Shown in pieces: positions 26,782-35,808 of a DNA stretch of 64,000 nt. Every line of letters begins with the position of its first letter. Positions within the stretch are counted from its first letter, which is position 1. Source of the stretch: an uncultured Hyphomonadaceae bacterium (GTDB taxonomy: Bacteria; Pseudomonadota; Alphaproteobacteria; Caulobacterales; Hyphomonadaceae); the NCBI GenBank assembly GCA_913057945.1, contig CAJXOF010000008.1:144463-208462 (forward strand). The letters run 5' to 3'. A program made the translations under genes and the position numbers. The notes beneath the pieces are model-generated. The model saw nothing but the letters and a program-made list of their open reading frames with translations, did no database searches and was not told the origin of the DNA.

Positions 26782-27234
26782 CTACAGCCTGTGAACCAGC
26801 CGGGGCAGGTAGCGTCCGGGAATGGAGCCGGACTCGGCTTCACCAGCCTGCTCGGCGCCCATATGGACGTAGAATGGCGCCGCGTCCGGATCTGCTTCGA
26901 TTACCAATTCATGTGCGCCGAGGCCCTGCGCAAAGCGGCAGGCCCAGACATACAGCATCTTGCCCGTGCCCTCGCCAAGCCGGGTCGGCTCCACGAACAA
27001 TTTGTCCAGATGGCTCGTGCCCGTCTCATCGACTGAGATTTCGGCCAGCCCGGCCACGCCGCGCCGGTCCTCGGCCACGACGATGGCGTCTTTTTCGAGA
27101 TCCTCTTCGGTCAGGGTGAGTTCATCGCGAAACGCATCGAGCATGGCATCGTCATAGTTCCAGACAGATTTCGACCGGAGGCACATCTCCGACAGGGACT
27201 GCAGCTCGTCCGCTTTGGGCGGTCTCAGGATCAT
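26782..27234 (-). CDS. GNAT-family N-acetyltransferase
   Basis: A 150-residue acetyl-CoA dependent acetyltransferase. The N-terminus (ILRPPKADELQSLSEMCLRS) and the motif A region (LDKLFVEPTRLGEGTGKMLYVWA, with R-x-x-G-x-G-K) mark the fold; the C-terminus PFYVHMGAEQAGEAESGSIPGR is typical for small GNATs acting on small molecules or toxins. The substrate is unknown. It is divergent from the Y-family polymerase gene, with the SOS box between them (89 bp), so LexA might influence both. Confidence 0.85.
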   Translation of the reverse strand: MILRPPKADELQSLSEMCLRSKSVWNYDDAMLDAFRDELTLTEEDLEKDAIVVAEDRRGVAGLAEISVDETGTSHLDKLFVEPTRLGEGTGKMLYVWACRFAQGLGAHELVIEADPDAAPFYVHMGAEQAGEAESGSIPGRYLPRLVHRL

Positions 27235-27285
27235 GCCGAAAATCCTTTCGGGGCGCGGATGTCGCTTGACTCAGGCCGGACAAAT

Positions 27286-27300
27286 GTTCTCTGTATGTTC
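27286..27300 (+). promoter_or_regulatory. LexA (SOS) box, alphaproteobacterial type
   Basis: GTTC (27286-27289), seven bases, GTTC (27297-27300): a perfect match to the GTTC-N7-GTTC direct-repeat operator of alphaproteobacterial LexA. It lies 23 bp before the start of a Y-family DNA polymerase gene, where a repressor would block transcription. Confidence 0.85.
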
Positions 27301-27323
27301 ACTTTTGTGTCCGGGGTATATCC

Positions 27324-28592
27324 ATGCGTTTGCCGACAGAGATTGAGTCTCTCTATATCGACTTTGATGCCTTTTTTGCAAACGCGGAAAAACATCTGCG
27401 CCCTGAGCTGCGCGGCCGTCCTGTCGGGGTGGTGCCGCTGGCGTCAGACCATACGAGCCTGATTGCCCGGTGCTATCTGGCCAAGGCGTTTGGCCTGAAG
27501 CGCGGCACATCCGTACAGGAGGCCCGCGCGCTATGCGCGGAGATTGCCCTGCCGGTCGCCCGGCATGATGAGTATGTGAAGCTTCACCACAAGATCCTTG
27601 AGGAGCTCGACCGACATGTCCCGGTCCGGAAAGTCTGGTCTGTCGATGAAATGGAATGCGCTCTGATCGGGTCCGAACGGGGCCGGGGCGAGGAGATCGC
27701 CGCGAATATCCGTCAGGGTCTCAAGGAGAATATCGGCCCCTGCCTGACAGCCTCCATTGGTCTGGCGCCGAACCAGTTCCTGGCAAAAGTGGCCGCGGAA
27801 ATGAACAAGCCCGAAGGCTTCGTCATGCTGCGCCCGGAAGACCTGCCGGGCCGGTTGTTTGAACTGGAACTGCAGGACTTGCCCGGCATTTCCAGCGGTA
27901 TGTATGCGCGGCTTGGACGGGCTGGAGTGTATACGGTCGAACAGCTCTGGAATCTCTCGCCCAAGCAGGCTCGTGCCATCTGGAACAGCGTGGAAGGCGA
28001 GCGCATGTGGGCGCAGTTGCGGGGCTATGCGGTGGGACGACCGGAAACGGTGCGCCGCATGTTCGGGCACGGCCGTATCCTCTCATCGGATTGGCGCCAG
28101 CCGGAAAATGCCCGCGACTGCCTGCGATTGCTGACGGCCAAGGCGGCCCGGCGCCTGCGGCGGGAAGGCTATCTGGCCAGCGCGCTGCACGTCTCCATCG
28201 GCACACAGGACGGGATGCGCTGGGGGGGCGATACGACCTTCTTTCCGGCGCGGGACGATCACACCTTTCTCCGGAAGGCTTGCGAAGTTTACGATGCGGG
28301 GATCCGGGCGCTGGAGGGACGCCGCCTGAAAAAGGTCTCTGTCATGCTCCACCATATCAGTCAGCCCGGCGATGTGAGTGCAGATCTCTTCGAGCACGCC
28401 AACAAGGCCGCTGAGCGCTCCCGGTGGGAGCGCGTGACGGATGCCATGGATGCCCTGAATGCCCGCAATGGCGGGTGTGTTGTGTCGCTTGGCCCGCGGA
28501 AAGAGCCGCCCGGCGGGTATGCAGGGGCGAAGATTGCCTTCGGCCGGGTTCCCGATCTCGATGATTTCTTTGTGGTCCGCGCTGACCGATAG
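27324..28592 (+). CDS. Y-family DNA polymerase (DinB/ImuB-type, SOS)
   Basis: A 422-residue translesion polymerase of the UmuC/DinB superfamily. IESLYIDFDAFFANAEKH carries the first catalytic Asp, and KVWSVDEMEC supplies the Asp-Glu pair of the palm. LTASIGLAPNQFLAKVAAEMNKPEGF matches the conserved S-x-G-x-N/P-x-x-L-A-K-x-A block, followed by the HhH region LQDLPGISSGMYARL and a little-finger domain. Because all catalytic acids are present it is likely active, unlike ImuB. It is a single gene rather than part of an imuA-imuB-dnaE2 cassette. The upstream GTTC-N7-GTTC box predicts DNA-damage induction. Confidence 0.9.
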   Translation: MRLPTEIESLYIDFDAFFANAEKHLRPELRGRPVGVVPLASDHTSLIARCYLAKAFGLKRGTSVQEARALCAEIALPVARHDEYVKLHHKILEELDRHVPVRKVWSVDEMECALIGSERGRGEEIAANIRQGLKENIGPCLTASIGLAPNQFLAKVAAEMNKPEGFVMLRPEDLPGRLFELELQDLPGISSGMYARLGRAGVYTVEQLWNLSPKQARAIWNSVEGERMWAQLRGYAVGRPETVRRMFGHGRILSSDWRQPENARDCLRLLTAKAARRLRREGYLASALHVSIGTQDGMRWGGDTTFFPARDDHTFLRKACEVYDAGIRALEGRRLKKVSVMLHHISQPGDVSADLFEHANKAAERSRWERVTDAMDALNARNGGCVVSLGPRKEPPGGYAGAKIAFGRVPDLDDFFVVRADR

Positions 28593-28746
28593 GCGCCGAC
28601 AGGTCGGGGCCACAGGCCGCCCAGGGTCAGCGCGAAACGGCCAAGGATCGTGCGATTGCGTGATATCTTCCACAAGGAGGGGAATTGGTGACTGGTTCTT
28701 GCGGTATTTTATCGCTAAACGGTATGAAACAACTCACGAGGACATT

Positions 28747-30945
28747 ATGCAGATAAAATATCTCCTGTCAGGCGGCGCCGCGGCGATCGCGCTTTCGCTG
28801 TCGGCTTGTGACACCAAGACGGATGCCCCCGCGACGTCGGCTGAGGCAGAAACGCCTGTCGAAGCGCAGGGCCTGCCGGAGATCGTCGTGACGGACGCTG
28901 AACTCGAAGGCAACCCATTCCGGCAGGAGTGGGACACGCCCTATGGCGTGCCGCCCTTCGCAGACATTCGCGACGAGCACTACATGCCGGCGACGAAGAA
29001 GGCCATTCTCGAGCTTCGCGCCGACGTGGATGCGATCGTGAGCAATCCTGAGGCGCCGACCTTCGAGAATACGGTCGTCGCGCTCGATACGGCGGGGGCC
29101 TCGCTGAACAAGGTCCTGAGCGTCTTCAGCAACATCACCAATACCGATACGAATGACACGCTGAGTGAGCTGGAAGCTGAAATCTGGCCGATGCTGACCC
29201 GGGAGACCAATGCAATCAGCTTCAATGAAGACCTCTTCAAGCGGGTCCAGACGGTCTATGACCAGCGTGACCGCCTTGGCCTCGACGAACAGGATGCCCG
29301 GCTGCTGGAGCTGACGCATCGTGAGTTCCTGCGCAATGGCGCGGCCTTGTCGCCGGAGACCAAGGCCGACGTGGCCGCGATCAATGAAGAGCTGTCCGGC
29401 CTGACCACGAAATTCGGCCGCAATTTGCTGCTGTCGACCAAGGCCTTCAAGATCGAGGTCACGGACGAAGCGGACCTCGCTGGCCTGTCGGATGACTTCA
29501 AGAGCGCCCTGAAAGTCGAGGGGGAGGACAAATGGGTCCTGACCGTCGACCGGTCCGTCTACGAGACCTTCATGACGCAGAGCGAGAACCGCGACCTGCG
29601 CGCAAAACTGTTTGACGGCTACCGCCTGCGCGCGTCCGAAGGCGAGTATGACAATGGCCCGCTCGCCATCAAGATTGCCCAGCTGCGCGCCAAACGCGCC
29701 GAGCTGATGGGCTACAAATCCCATGCGCACTACCAGCTGGAAACGCGGATGGCGAAAACACCGAAAGGTGCCGAGGAATTCCTCCTGCGTGTGTGGGAGC
29801 CGGGCCTTGAGCGTGCAAAGGAAGAGCGCGCCGCCATGCAGGACATGGTCGGTGACGAGTTCCAGATCGCCGGGCATGATTGGTGGCACTATTCGGAAAA
29901 GGTCCGGCAGGAGCTGTATGCCTTCGACGACAATGCGCTGAAACCGTATTTCGAACTGGGCGCCGTGCGCGCGGGCGCGTCCGACGTCGCCTCGAAACTG
30001 CTCGGCGTCACGCTGGAGCCGGTCGAGGTCGAGAGTTGGAATCCTGACGTCACGGCCTATGACGTCAAGGACGCAGAAACGGGCGAGCATCTCGGCCTGT
30101 TCATGGCGGACATGTATGCCCGCGATTCCAAACGGGGCGGCGCCTGGATGAGCTCGTTCCGCGACACGTCCAACGTTCACGGCAACAATATCCGCCCGAT
30201 CATTGCCAACAATCTGAACCTGATCAAGCCACCCCAAGGCGAGCCGACCCTGATGCGGTTCGACGAGGTGGAAACCCTGTTCCACGAATTCGGACATGGC
30301 CTGCATGGCCTGCTCACGCAGATCCGCTATTCAACCTTCTCCGGGGTGGATGGTCCGCGGGACTATACCGAATTCCCGGCCCAGATCCTGGAGCATTGGG
30401 CTGGCGCGCCGGAAGTGCTGGCAACGTATGCAAACCATTATGAAACCGGCGAACCGATCCCGTTGGAACTCATCGACAAGATGAATGCCGCCGCGACGTT
30501 CAACCAGGGCTTCAAGACGACAGAATTCATTGCCGCCTCGCTGCTCGATCTGCGCTGGCACATGCTGACCTCCGAAGAGGCGGCAGAGATTACGGACGCC
30601 CGTGAGTTCGAGCAGAAGGTGCTGGAAGAGTACGGCCTGATCCCGGAGATCGAGCCGCGCTATCGCAGCCAGTATTTCAGCCACATCTTCGCCGGCGGCT
30701 ATTCGGCTGGCTATTACGCCTATCTCTGGTCCGAAATCCTCGACGCTGACGGTTTCACCGCCTTCCGCGATACGGGTGACATCTATGACCCTGAGCTTTC
30801 GGCCCAGTTGAAGAAGTGGGTCTACGAGTCCGGTGGCCTGCGCGAAGCAGACGAGCTTTACCGGAATTTCCGTGGCTCTGACCCGACCATCGAGCCGCTG
30901 TTGAAATTGCGCGGCTTCTCCGAGCAGCAGCCCAGCGAAGGCTGA
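28747..30945 (+). CDS. M3-family metallopeptidase (Dcp-like), predicted lipoprotein
   Basis: A 732-residue zinc peptidase of the oligopeptidase A/peptidyl-dipeptidase Dcp family. The zinc motif is ETLFHEFGHGLHGLL (HExGH). The N-terminus is a lipoprotein signal (SGGAAAIALSLSAC, with Cys as the lipid-attached residue), followed by a Thr/Ala/Glu-rich linker. Most E. coli-type Dcp proteins are cytoplasmic, so a lipidated version should act in the periplasm on short peptides, trimming dipeptides from C-termini. The ATG at 28747 has GAGGA upstream; the open frame continues further upstream but matches nothing. The strong terminator follows. Confidence 0.93.
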   Translation: MQIKYLLSGGAAAIALSLSACDTKTDAPATSAEAETPVEAQGLPEIVVTDAELEGNPFRQEWDTPYGVPPFADIRDEHYMPATKKAILELRADVDAIVSNPEAPTFENTVVALDTAGASLNKVLSVFSNITNTDTNDTLSELEAEIWPMLTRETNAISFNEDLFKRVQTVYDQRDRLGLDEQDARLLELTHREFLRNGAALSPETKADVAAINEELSGLTTKFGRNLLLSTKAFKIEVTDEADLAGLSDDFKSALKVEGEDKWVLTVDRSVYETFMTQSENRDLRAKLFDGYRLRASEGEYDNGPLAIKIAQLRAKRAELMGYKSHAHYQLETRMAKTPKGAEEFLLRVWEPGLERAKEERAAMQDMVGDEFQIAGHDWWHYSEKVRQELYAFDDNALKPYFELGAVRAGASDVASKLLGVTLEPVEVESWNPDVTAYDVKDAETGEHLGLFMADMYARDSKRGGAWMSSFRDTSNVHGNNIRPIIANNLNLIKPPQGEPTLMRFDEVETLFHEFGHGLHGLLTQIRYSTFSGVDGPRDYTEFPAQILEHWAGAPEVLATYANHYETGEPIPLELIDKMNAAATFNQGFKTTEFIAASLLDLRWHMLTSEEAAEITDAREFEQKVLEEYGLIPEIEPRYRSQYFSHIFAGGYSAGYYAYLWSEILDADGFTAFRDTGDIYDPELSAQLKKWVYESGGLREADELYRNFRGSDPTIEPLLKLRGFSEQQPSEG

Positions 30946-30970
30946 TCGGACATCAAGCACCCTCAAAATG

Positions 30971-31003
30971 AAAAGCCCGCCGAAAATCTTCGGCGGGCTT
31001 TTT
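30971..31003. terminator. Bidirectional terminator between dcp-like gene and ptsN
   Basis: A perfect 14-bp stem (30971-30984 with 30989-31002), loop AATC, flanked by A residues on the left and T residues on the right. It ends the peptidase gene and, read the other way, the ptsN transcript. Confidence 0.92.
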
Positions 31004-31028
31004 CAATTCAGGCTTTTGAAGTGCGGCC

Positions 31029-31499
31029 TCAGGCGGATTGTTCGGCGGCCTCGCGGCAGACAATGGCCTTCACCTCGTCAACCGTGCCGGCTTCGCGCAA
31101 GGCATCGCGCACAGCGCTCTGGCGGAAGGTGCGGCTGACCTGGGCAAGTGCCCGCAAATGGTCGGCACCGGAGGATTTCGGGGCCAGCAACATGAAGACA
31201 AGATCACAGGGCCGGTCATCGATGGCTTCGAAATCGACGCCGTGGACCAGTCTGAGATAGCCGCCAACCGGCGCTTCGATGCCGTCCAGCCGGGCGTGTG
31301 GAATGGCAACGCCTTCGCCAACACCGGTCGATCCGAGGCGCTCGCGTTCCATGACGGCGTCCTCAATCTCTCGCAGACCAATGCCCGTCGCGTCGGCCAG
31401 GGCCTCGGCGAGCGCGTGAATTGCCTGTTTGCGGCTTTTCGCCTCCAAAGAAGGGATGATTACCCCGCCTTCGAGCAGGGACGTCAAATCAGTCGCCAT
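31029..31499 (-). CDS. ptsN: PTS IIA-like nitrogen-regulatory protein
   Basis: EIIA-Ntr, a phosphocarrier of the nitrogen PTS that tunes K+ transport and sigma-54 or general stress pathways. 156 residues; the phosphorylated His is in GVGEGVAIPHARLDG, and the preceding ERERLGSTGVGEGVAIPHA is the family signature. The start at 31499 is preferred because the extra 19 residues upstream do not match the family. It follows hpf by 23 bp. In many bacteria this pair lies directly after rpoN; here it is about 8 kb away, so the cluster has been split. Confidence 0.95.
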   Translation of the reverse strand: MATDLTSLLEGGVIIPSLEAKSRKQAIHALAEALADATGIGLREIEDAVMERERLGSTGVGEGVAIPHARLDGIEAPVGGYLRLVHGVDFEAIDDRPCDLVFMLLAPKSSGADHLRALAQVSRTFRQSAVRDALREAGTVDEVKAIVCREAAEQSA

Positions 31500-31522
31500 G
31501 AAGTTGCTTTCCGTCTTCCGGC

Positions 31523-32116
31523 CTAGTTCCTCGGGGCGTTCGCTGGATCCACCCATCCAATGTGCCCGTCTGGTCGGCGGTAGACCATATTCAGCCCCTC
31601 ATGGCCAGCATTTCTGAACATGAGCGCCGGCACTTCCTGCAGTTCGAGCTGCATAACGGCTTCAGATACGCTCATTGTCCGAATTGTGTGCGAGGTCTCC
31701 GCCACGGTCAGGGGCGTGTCATCTGCCTCTTCCATGGGCTCTTCATCGGTCGTGTCGTGTCCGTTCACGCGAAACACGGATTCCGGCGCCAGTTCGCTCG
31801 GCATCGGGGCCGATGTTCCGGAATGATGATCCTTCAGGCGGCGCTTGTAGCGGCGCACCCTTTTTTCCATCTTGTCGAGGCTGTTTTCGAGGGCGGCGTA
31901 GGGGTCTCCCGCTTTGCCGGTCGACTGGAGAATGATGCCGGAGGGTAGGTGCACATTGCAGTCGACTTCAACGAAGGGGCCCTGTTGGGAGACGAAAACG
32001 CGGGCGTCGCCAGTTCGGTTGAAATACTTACTGACTGCCGCCTCCAGTCCGTCTTCGATACGGCTCCGCAGAGCCTCGCCGAGATCCATATGCTTGCCAG
32101 TAATCTGTATCTGCAC
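31523..32116 (-). CDS. hpf: Ribosome hibernation promoting factor, long form
   Basis: Long HPF/YfiA protein (197 residues) that dimerises 70S ribosomes into inactive 100S particles during stress or stationary phase. The N-terminal S30AE domain begins QIQITGKHMDLGEALRSRIE; a linker follows; the C-terminal dimerisation domain reads VMQLELQEVPALMFRNA and MVYRRPDGHIGWVDP. The start codon is GTG (32114-32116 on the minus strand), with AAAGGAG at the usual distance. First gene of the hpf-ptsN unit. Confidence 0.96.
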   Translation of the reverse strand: MQIQITGKHMDLGEALRSRIEDGLEAAVSKYFNRTGDARVFVSQQGPFVEVDCNVHLPSGIILQSTGKAGDPYAALENSLDKMEKRVRRYKRRLKDHHSGTSAPMPSELAPESVFRVNGHDTTDEEPMEEADDTPLTVAETSHTIRTMSVSEAVMQLELQEVPALMFRNAGHEGLNMVYRRPDGHIGWVDPANAPRN

Positions 32117-32433
32117 GGGCGGTCTCCTTTGTTTTTTCAGGATTCAAGTATGGCGCAGAAATGCGACCGAGGCGAATCGATTTCCTCATCTTCAAGACTT
32201 GGGACGGGAGGGAGGTGGCCTCAAGACCCAGCCGGAGCCGACCCGGAAAAATTCTCCAAAACCCGCATTCTGGCGAGGCAGCAATACGATGCGTTCTACA
32301 TGCTCCTTTGAAGAGGTCAGATAAAAACGCCCTGACTACAAAGTGGTAAGCCGGGCTCAGTTCGAGTAACCTGTTTTACACTTTCGCGTAGTCTTCTGGA
32401 TTAATATCCCTTCATCAAGGATGACCTCCACGC
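32117..32433. other. Intergenic region between hpf and the HWE kinase
   Basis: A 317-base divergent intergenic region containing promoters for hpf (leftward) and the kinase (rightward). No tRNA, strong hairpin, EcfG-type or sigma-54-type element was recognised. A short frame of 62 codons from 32161 shows no support as a gene. Confidence 0.6.
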
Positions 32434-34218
32434 ATGTCGACCGCCGAGCCCGAGGAACCGCAGAACACGCCGGTCACTCTGGCTGGGCGCGAAGCGATGT
32501 TCCGGAACACGTTTGAATATGCCAGCGTCGGCATTGCCCATGTCGGGCCCCAGGGCCAGTGGCTGAACGTCAATCGCTGCGTCTCCGAGATCGTCGGGTA
32601 TCCGCGCGAAGAATTGCTCAAGATCAGCTTTCAGGACATCACCCATCCCGATGATCTGAACCTGGATGTCGGGCTCCTGAATGAAGTCCTTGAGGGGAAG
32701 CGGGACACCTACCGGATCGAGAAACGCTATTATCACAAATCCGGTCGCATCGTCTGGGTGACCCTTGCGGTCAGCTGTGTCCGGAGTCCGAACGGCGAGG
32801 TCGATTATTTCATATCCATCCTTCAGGACATCACGGAAAAGAAACGGATCAGCCGGGCCCTGGCCGACAGCGAGACCCGGTTCCGCGCAGTTCAGGAAAC
32901 CAATCCTGACGGGTTCATGATCCTGCGCAGCTTGCGCGCCATGTCAGGCGAGATCGATGATTTCATCTGGGAATTCGTGAACCCGTCCGCAGAACAGCTG
33001 ACCGCACGCACGGCAAAAGCCCTGGTCGGCAAGCGCTTGTCGCAGGAAATGCCGGAAGCCTTCACGCGCGGCCTGTTCGATGTATTTTGCAAGACCGTCG
33101 AAACCGGGGAGCCCTGGCAGCGGGAAATATATTATCCGCAAGACCGGGAGCCGCGATGGTTTCGTTTCACAGTGGCCCGGGTCGGAGACGGATTTGCTGT
33201 CTCCTTTCAGGATGTCACGGCGCGCAAGCAGGCAGAGCTTCAATTGCAGGCGAGCCAGCAACGCCTGCGCACCATTCTTGACGGGGTCGTGTCGATGATC
33301 GGCCTCACCACGCCGTCTGGAACATTGCTCAAGATCAACGAGGCGTCCTTGCGGCTCACGGGCGCCGCGGGGGAGGATTTGATCGGGCAGCCGATCTGGG
33401 AGCACCCGGCCTGGTCCCACACACCGGCCATGCAGGACCGGTTGATTTCCGCCTTCAGCAAGGCGAAGGCGGGAAGGCGCATGCGTTTTGATGCGGAAAT
33501 CCGGGATTCCCGGGGCCGACTGATCCCGGTGGATGTGCAACTGGCTCCGATTTTCGACGAGGCTAAACAGGTGACAGACATTGTCATGTCTGCAGTCGAC
33601 ATCTCCGAGCGCAAGCGCGCCGAAGCTCACCGCGAGATGCTGCTCAGTGAGTTGAATCACCGGGTGAAGAACTCGCTGGCGACCATCCAGGCGATTGCGG
33701 CGCACACCTTGCGCGAAGCCTCCACGCTGGAGAGTTTTCGCCAATCCTTTACCGGACGCCTGCGCGCGATTGCCGCCAGCCACGACCTTCTCGTCTCGAC
33801 CACCCGGGATTCTGCCGATATTTCCCGGCTCATCCGGGATCAGGTGATGGGCTATGCCCCGGCAGGGGAGGCACGGCTTGAGCTGACCGGCCCGCCACTG
33901 GTGCTCGGACCGCAGGGATCACACGCTTTCGGGCTGATCCTGCATGAATTGGCAACGAACGCGTCAAAATACGGCGCCTTTTCGAACGATTCCGGCCGGC
34001 TCAGCATCAATTGGTGTGTTGAAGAGCGTGACGACGAGCCGGAAGTGATCGTCGACTGGATCGAAAATGGTGGTCCCCCGGTCACGCCCCCTACCCGGAA
34101 AGGCTTTGGCAGCGTGCTCATCGAACAGAGCCTGGCGCACTCTCTTGGGGGGAAAGCGAACTTAACCTTTGACCCGAAAGGATTAAAAGCTCAGTTTCGC
34201 TTTCCAGTAAGAAGGTAG
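32434..34218 (+). CDS. PAS-domain HWE-family sensor histidine kinase
   Basis: A 594-residue soluble kinase without membrane segments. Three PAS/PAC modules are seen (about residues 20-135, 150-265 and 270-390, each ending in a PAC-like LQDITEKKR, VSFQDVTARK or SAVDISERKR). The dimerisation/phospho-acceptor part LLSELNHRVKNSLATIQAIA places His409, and the HWE-type ATPase domain has LHELATNASKYGA, VDWIENGGPP and GFGSVLIEQSL. Such kinases in alphaproteobacteria often act in light, redox or general stress sensing through a partner receiver. The receiver gene follows seven bases later. Confidence 0.9.
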   Translation: MSTAEPEEPQNTPVTLAGREAMFRNTFEYASVGIAHVGPQGQWLNVNRCVSEIVGYPREELLKISFQDITHPDDLNLDVGLLNEVLEGKRDTYRIEKRYYHKSGRIVWVTLAVSCVRSPNGEVDYFISILQDITEKKRISRALADSETRFRAVQETNPDGFMILRSLRAMSGEIDDFIWEFVNPSAEQLTARTAKALVGKRLSQEMPEAFTRGLFDVFCKTVETGEPWQREIYYPQDREPRWFRFTVARVGDGFAVSFQDVTARKQAELQLQASQQRLRTILDGVVSMIGLTTPSGTLLKINEASLRLTGAAGEDLIGQPIWEHPAWSHTPAMQDRLISAFSKAKAGRRMRFDAEIRDSRGRLIPVDVQLAPIFDEAKQVTDIVMSAVDISERKRAEAHREMLLSELNHRVKNSLATIQAIAAHTLREASTLESFRQSFTGRLRAIAASHDLLVSTTRDSADISRLIRDQVMGYAPAGEARLELTGPPLVLGPQGSHAFGLILHELATNASKYGAFSNDSGRLSINWCVEERDDEPEVIVDWIENGGPPVTPPTRKGFGSVLIEQSLAHSLGGKANLTFDPKGLKAQFRFPVRR

Positions 34219-34225
34219 GGGGCGC

Positions 34226-34576
34226 ATGCCGAAAATACTGTTGTTGGAAGACGATTTCCTGATTGCGTACGATGTGAAGGCGCAACTCGAGGATGCCGGG
34301 ATGGAAGTGGTGGGCCCGGCGTCGAGCAATGAGGACGCGGATGCCTTGATCCAGCCAGGCGCAGTCCATGCGGCGGTTCTCGACATGGACCTTGGTGGGG
34401 TCACGTCATTTCCCACGGCGTCCCGCTTGAAGGATCTCGGTATCCCCTTCGTGTTTGTGACAGGCAATGACCAGGCCGAATTGAAGGGGAGCCTGGCCGG
34501 GAGTGCAGTCCACACCAAGCCGGTACATTTTCCGCGGCTGATAGATGCCTTGAAAAATCTCACTGCGTCCGACTAG
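34226..34576 (+). CDS. Single-domain response regulator
   Basis: A 116-residue receiver with no output domain. The acidic pocket is Glu8-Asp9-Asp10 (LLLEDDF), phospho-acceptor Asp53 in AAVLDMDLGG, Thr in FVTGND, and Lys in HTKPVHF. The DMDLGG pattern with an early PFVFVTG is typical of receivers paired with HWE kinases. It starts 7 bases after the kinase stop and is therefore its likely partner. It converges on pspF with only nine bases between stop codons. Confidence 0.92.
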   Translation: MPKILLLEDDFLIAYDVKAQLEDAGMEVVGPASSNEDADALIQPGAVHAAVLDMDLGGVTSFPTASRLKDLGIPFVFVTGNDQAELKGSLAGSAVHTKPVHFPRLIDALKNLTASD

Positions 34577-34585
34577 CGCGGCAGC

Positions 34586-35674
34586 TTACATGCCTCTCAT
34601 CGGGCCGCGGATAGGCGTGCCGACCTCCGGCTCAGCGGCCTTGCCGGCATTGCGGCCGTAATCATGCTTTTTCAGGAGGCCGCGAAACTGGTGATAGGAC
34701 AGGCCGAGCAAATCTGCCGCCCGTCCCTGATGGCCCTGTGACAGGCTGAGTGCCTCATCGATTAACTGCATCTCGAAGGCGGCAACCTGGGCGCTGAAAT
34801 CGGCGGCGATTTCGGGGTTGTCGCGAATGCGTACCGGATCGGCCCGAAGGGGGTCGGGGTGTCCGGCTTCATGGGAGCCGGTCGGTCGCCACGGAGAGTC
34901 GAAGGGGTCGAGGGCCGACGGATCGAACAGGACCGGCTCGTCCGGGGCGACCAGCATGGCGCGGTGCGCCAGGCGTTGTGCAAAATTCCGGAGTTCGCGG
35001 ACATTTCCCCGCCAGTCATGTGCTTCGATGGCGGCAATGGTCGATGGCGCAAAGCCTGGGAAGTCCTGTGCCATCTCAATCGCCATACGCCGGGCAAAAT
35101 GATCGGCCAGCAGGCTGGCATCGCCGGGCCGCGCGCGGAGCGGGGGCAGGGTAATGACGTCAAAGGCCAGTCGGTCCAGAAGGTCGGCGCGGAACTCGCC
35201 CGCCGCGACCATGCCTGGCAGATCGGCATTCGTGGCCGCCACGATGCGGACATCCGTTGCCAGCACTTTTGATCCGCCCACGCGCTGGAACTCGCCATAC
35301 TCCACCACCCGCAGCAGCTTCTCCTGCACCTGGTCGCTCGCTGTGGCGATTTCGTCGAGGAAGATCGTGCCGCCATCGGCCAGTTCAAACCGGCCCCGGC
35401 GCATTTCGGTCGCGCCGGTGAACGCGCCGCGCTCATGCCCGAACAATTCGGAATCAAGCAAAGTCTCTGAAAGCGCCGCGCAATTGACCTTTATGAAGGG
35501 CCCGTCCCAGCGCTTGGACAGGAAGTGAAGCCGTTCCCCGATCAGCTCCTTGCCGGTTCCCCGCTCCCCAATGACGAGGATGGGGCGATCCAGCGGGGCG
35601 ACACGGGAGACATGCTCCTGGGCGCTCAGCCATGCGGGGGCTTGGCCCAGCAATTGGGTAGTCTGGTCAACCAT
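34586..35674 (-). CDS. pspF: Phage shock protein operon activator
   Basis: AAA+ activator of sigma-54 RNA polymerase, 362 residues, with no N-terminal receiver or sensing domain, as expected for PspF. Walker A GERGTGKELIGERL, the sigma-54 contact GAFTGA, Walker B GGTIFLDEIATAS and sensor RLAFDVITLPPLRAR are complete; the C-terminal DNA-binding helix-turn-helix (SQGHQGRAADLLGLSYHQF) is present. It is divergent from the sigma-54-promoted psp operon. In E. coli PspA binds PspF and holds it inactive until membrane stress; the same is expected here. Confidence 0.95.
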   Translation of the reverse strand: MVDQTTQLLGQAPAWLSAQEHVSRVAPLDRPILVIGERGTGKELIGERLHFLSKRWDGPFIKVNCAALSETLLDSELFGHERGAFTGATEMRRGRFELADGGTIFLDEIATASDQVQEKLLRVVEYGEFQRVGGSKVLATDVRIVAATNADLPGMVAAGEFRADLLDRLAFDVITLPPLRARPGDASLLADHFARRMAIEMAQDFPGFAPSTIAAIEAHDWRGNVRELRNFAQRLAHRAMLVAPDEPVLFDPSALDPFDSPWRPTGSHEAGHPDPLRADPVRIRDNPEIAADFSAQVAAFEMQLIDEALSLSQGHQGRAADLLGLSYHQFRGLLKKHDYGRNAGKAAEPEVGTPIRGPMRGM

Positions 35675-35738
35675 TTCGTCAAAATAGCTAAAAATGGAGA
35701 TTAAATCTACAACTCATTTGGTAAAATACACTAAAAAT
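35674..35738 (+). promoter_or_regulatory. Two candidate PspF-binding sites (22-bp direct repeats)
   Basis: Two related 22-bp elements at 35674-35695 and 35717-35738 agree at 16 of 22 positions; each has TTT(C/G)GT at one end and (G/A)CTAAAAAT at the other, an imperfect inverted repeat. Their starts are 43 bp apart, about four helical turns. They lie 70-140 bp before the -24 element, where sigma-54 enhancers sit, and the first covers the pspF start codon. The protein that binds is inferred from position. Confidence 0.5.
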
Positions 35739-35808
35739 CAAAAACATCTCTCAGCCAAAATGGAATAATATCATTATAAAACAACGTATTATAAAATTAA
35801 TTTTGAAC

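Noticed and set aside
28768..30306. 512-aa open frame on the minus strand
   Set aside because: It lies antisense to the M3 peptidase, which has intact catalytic motifs and a strong start and terminator.
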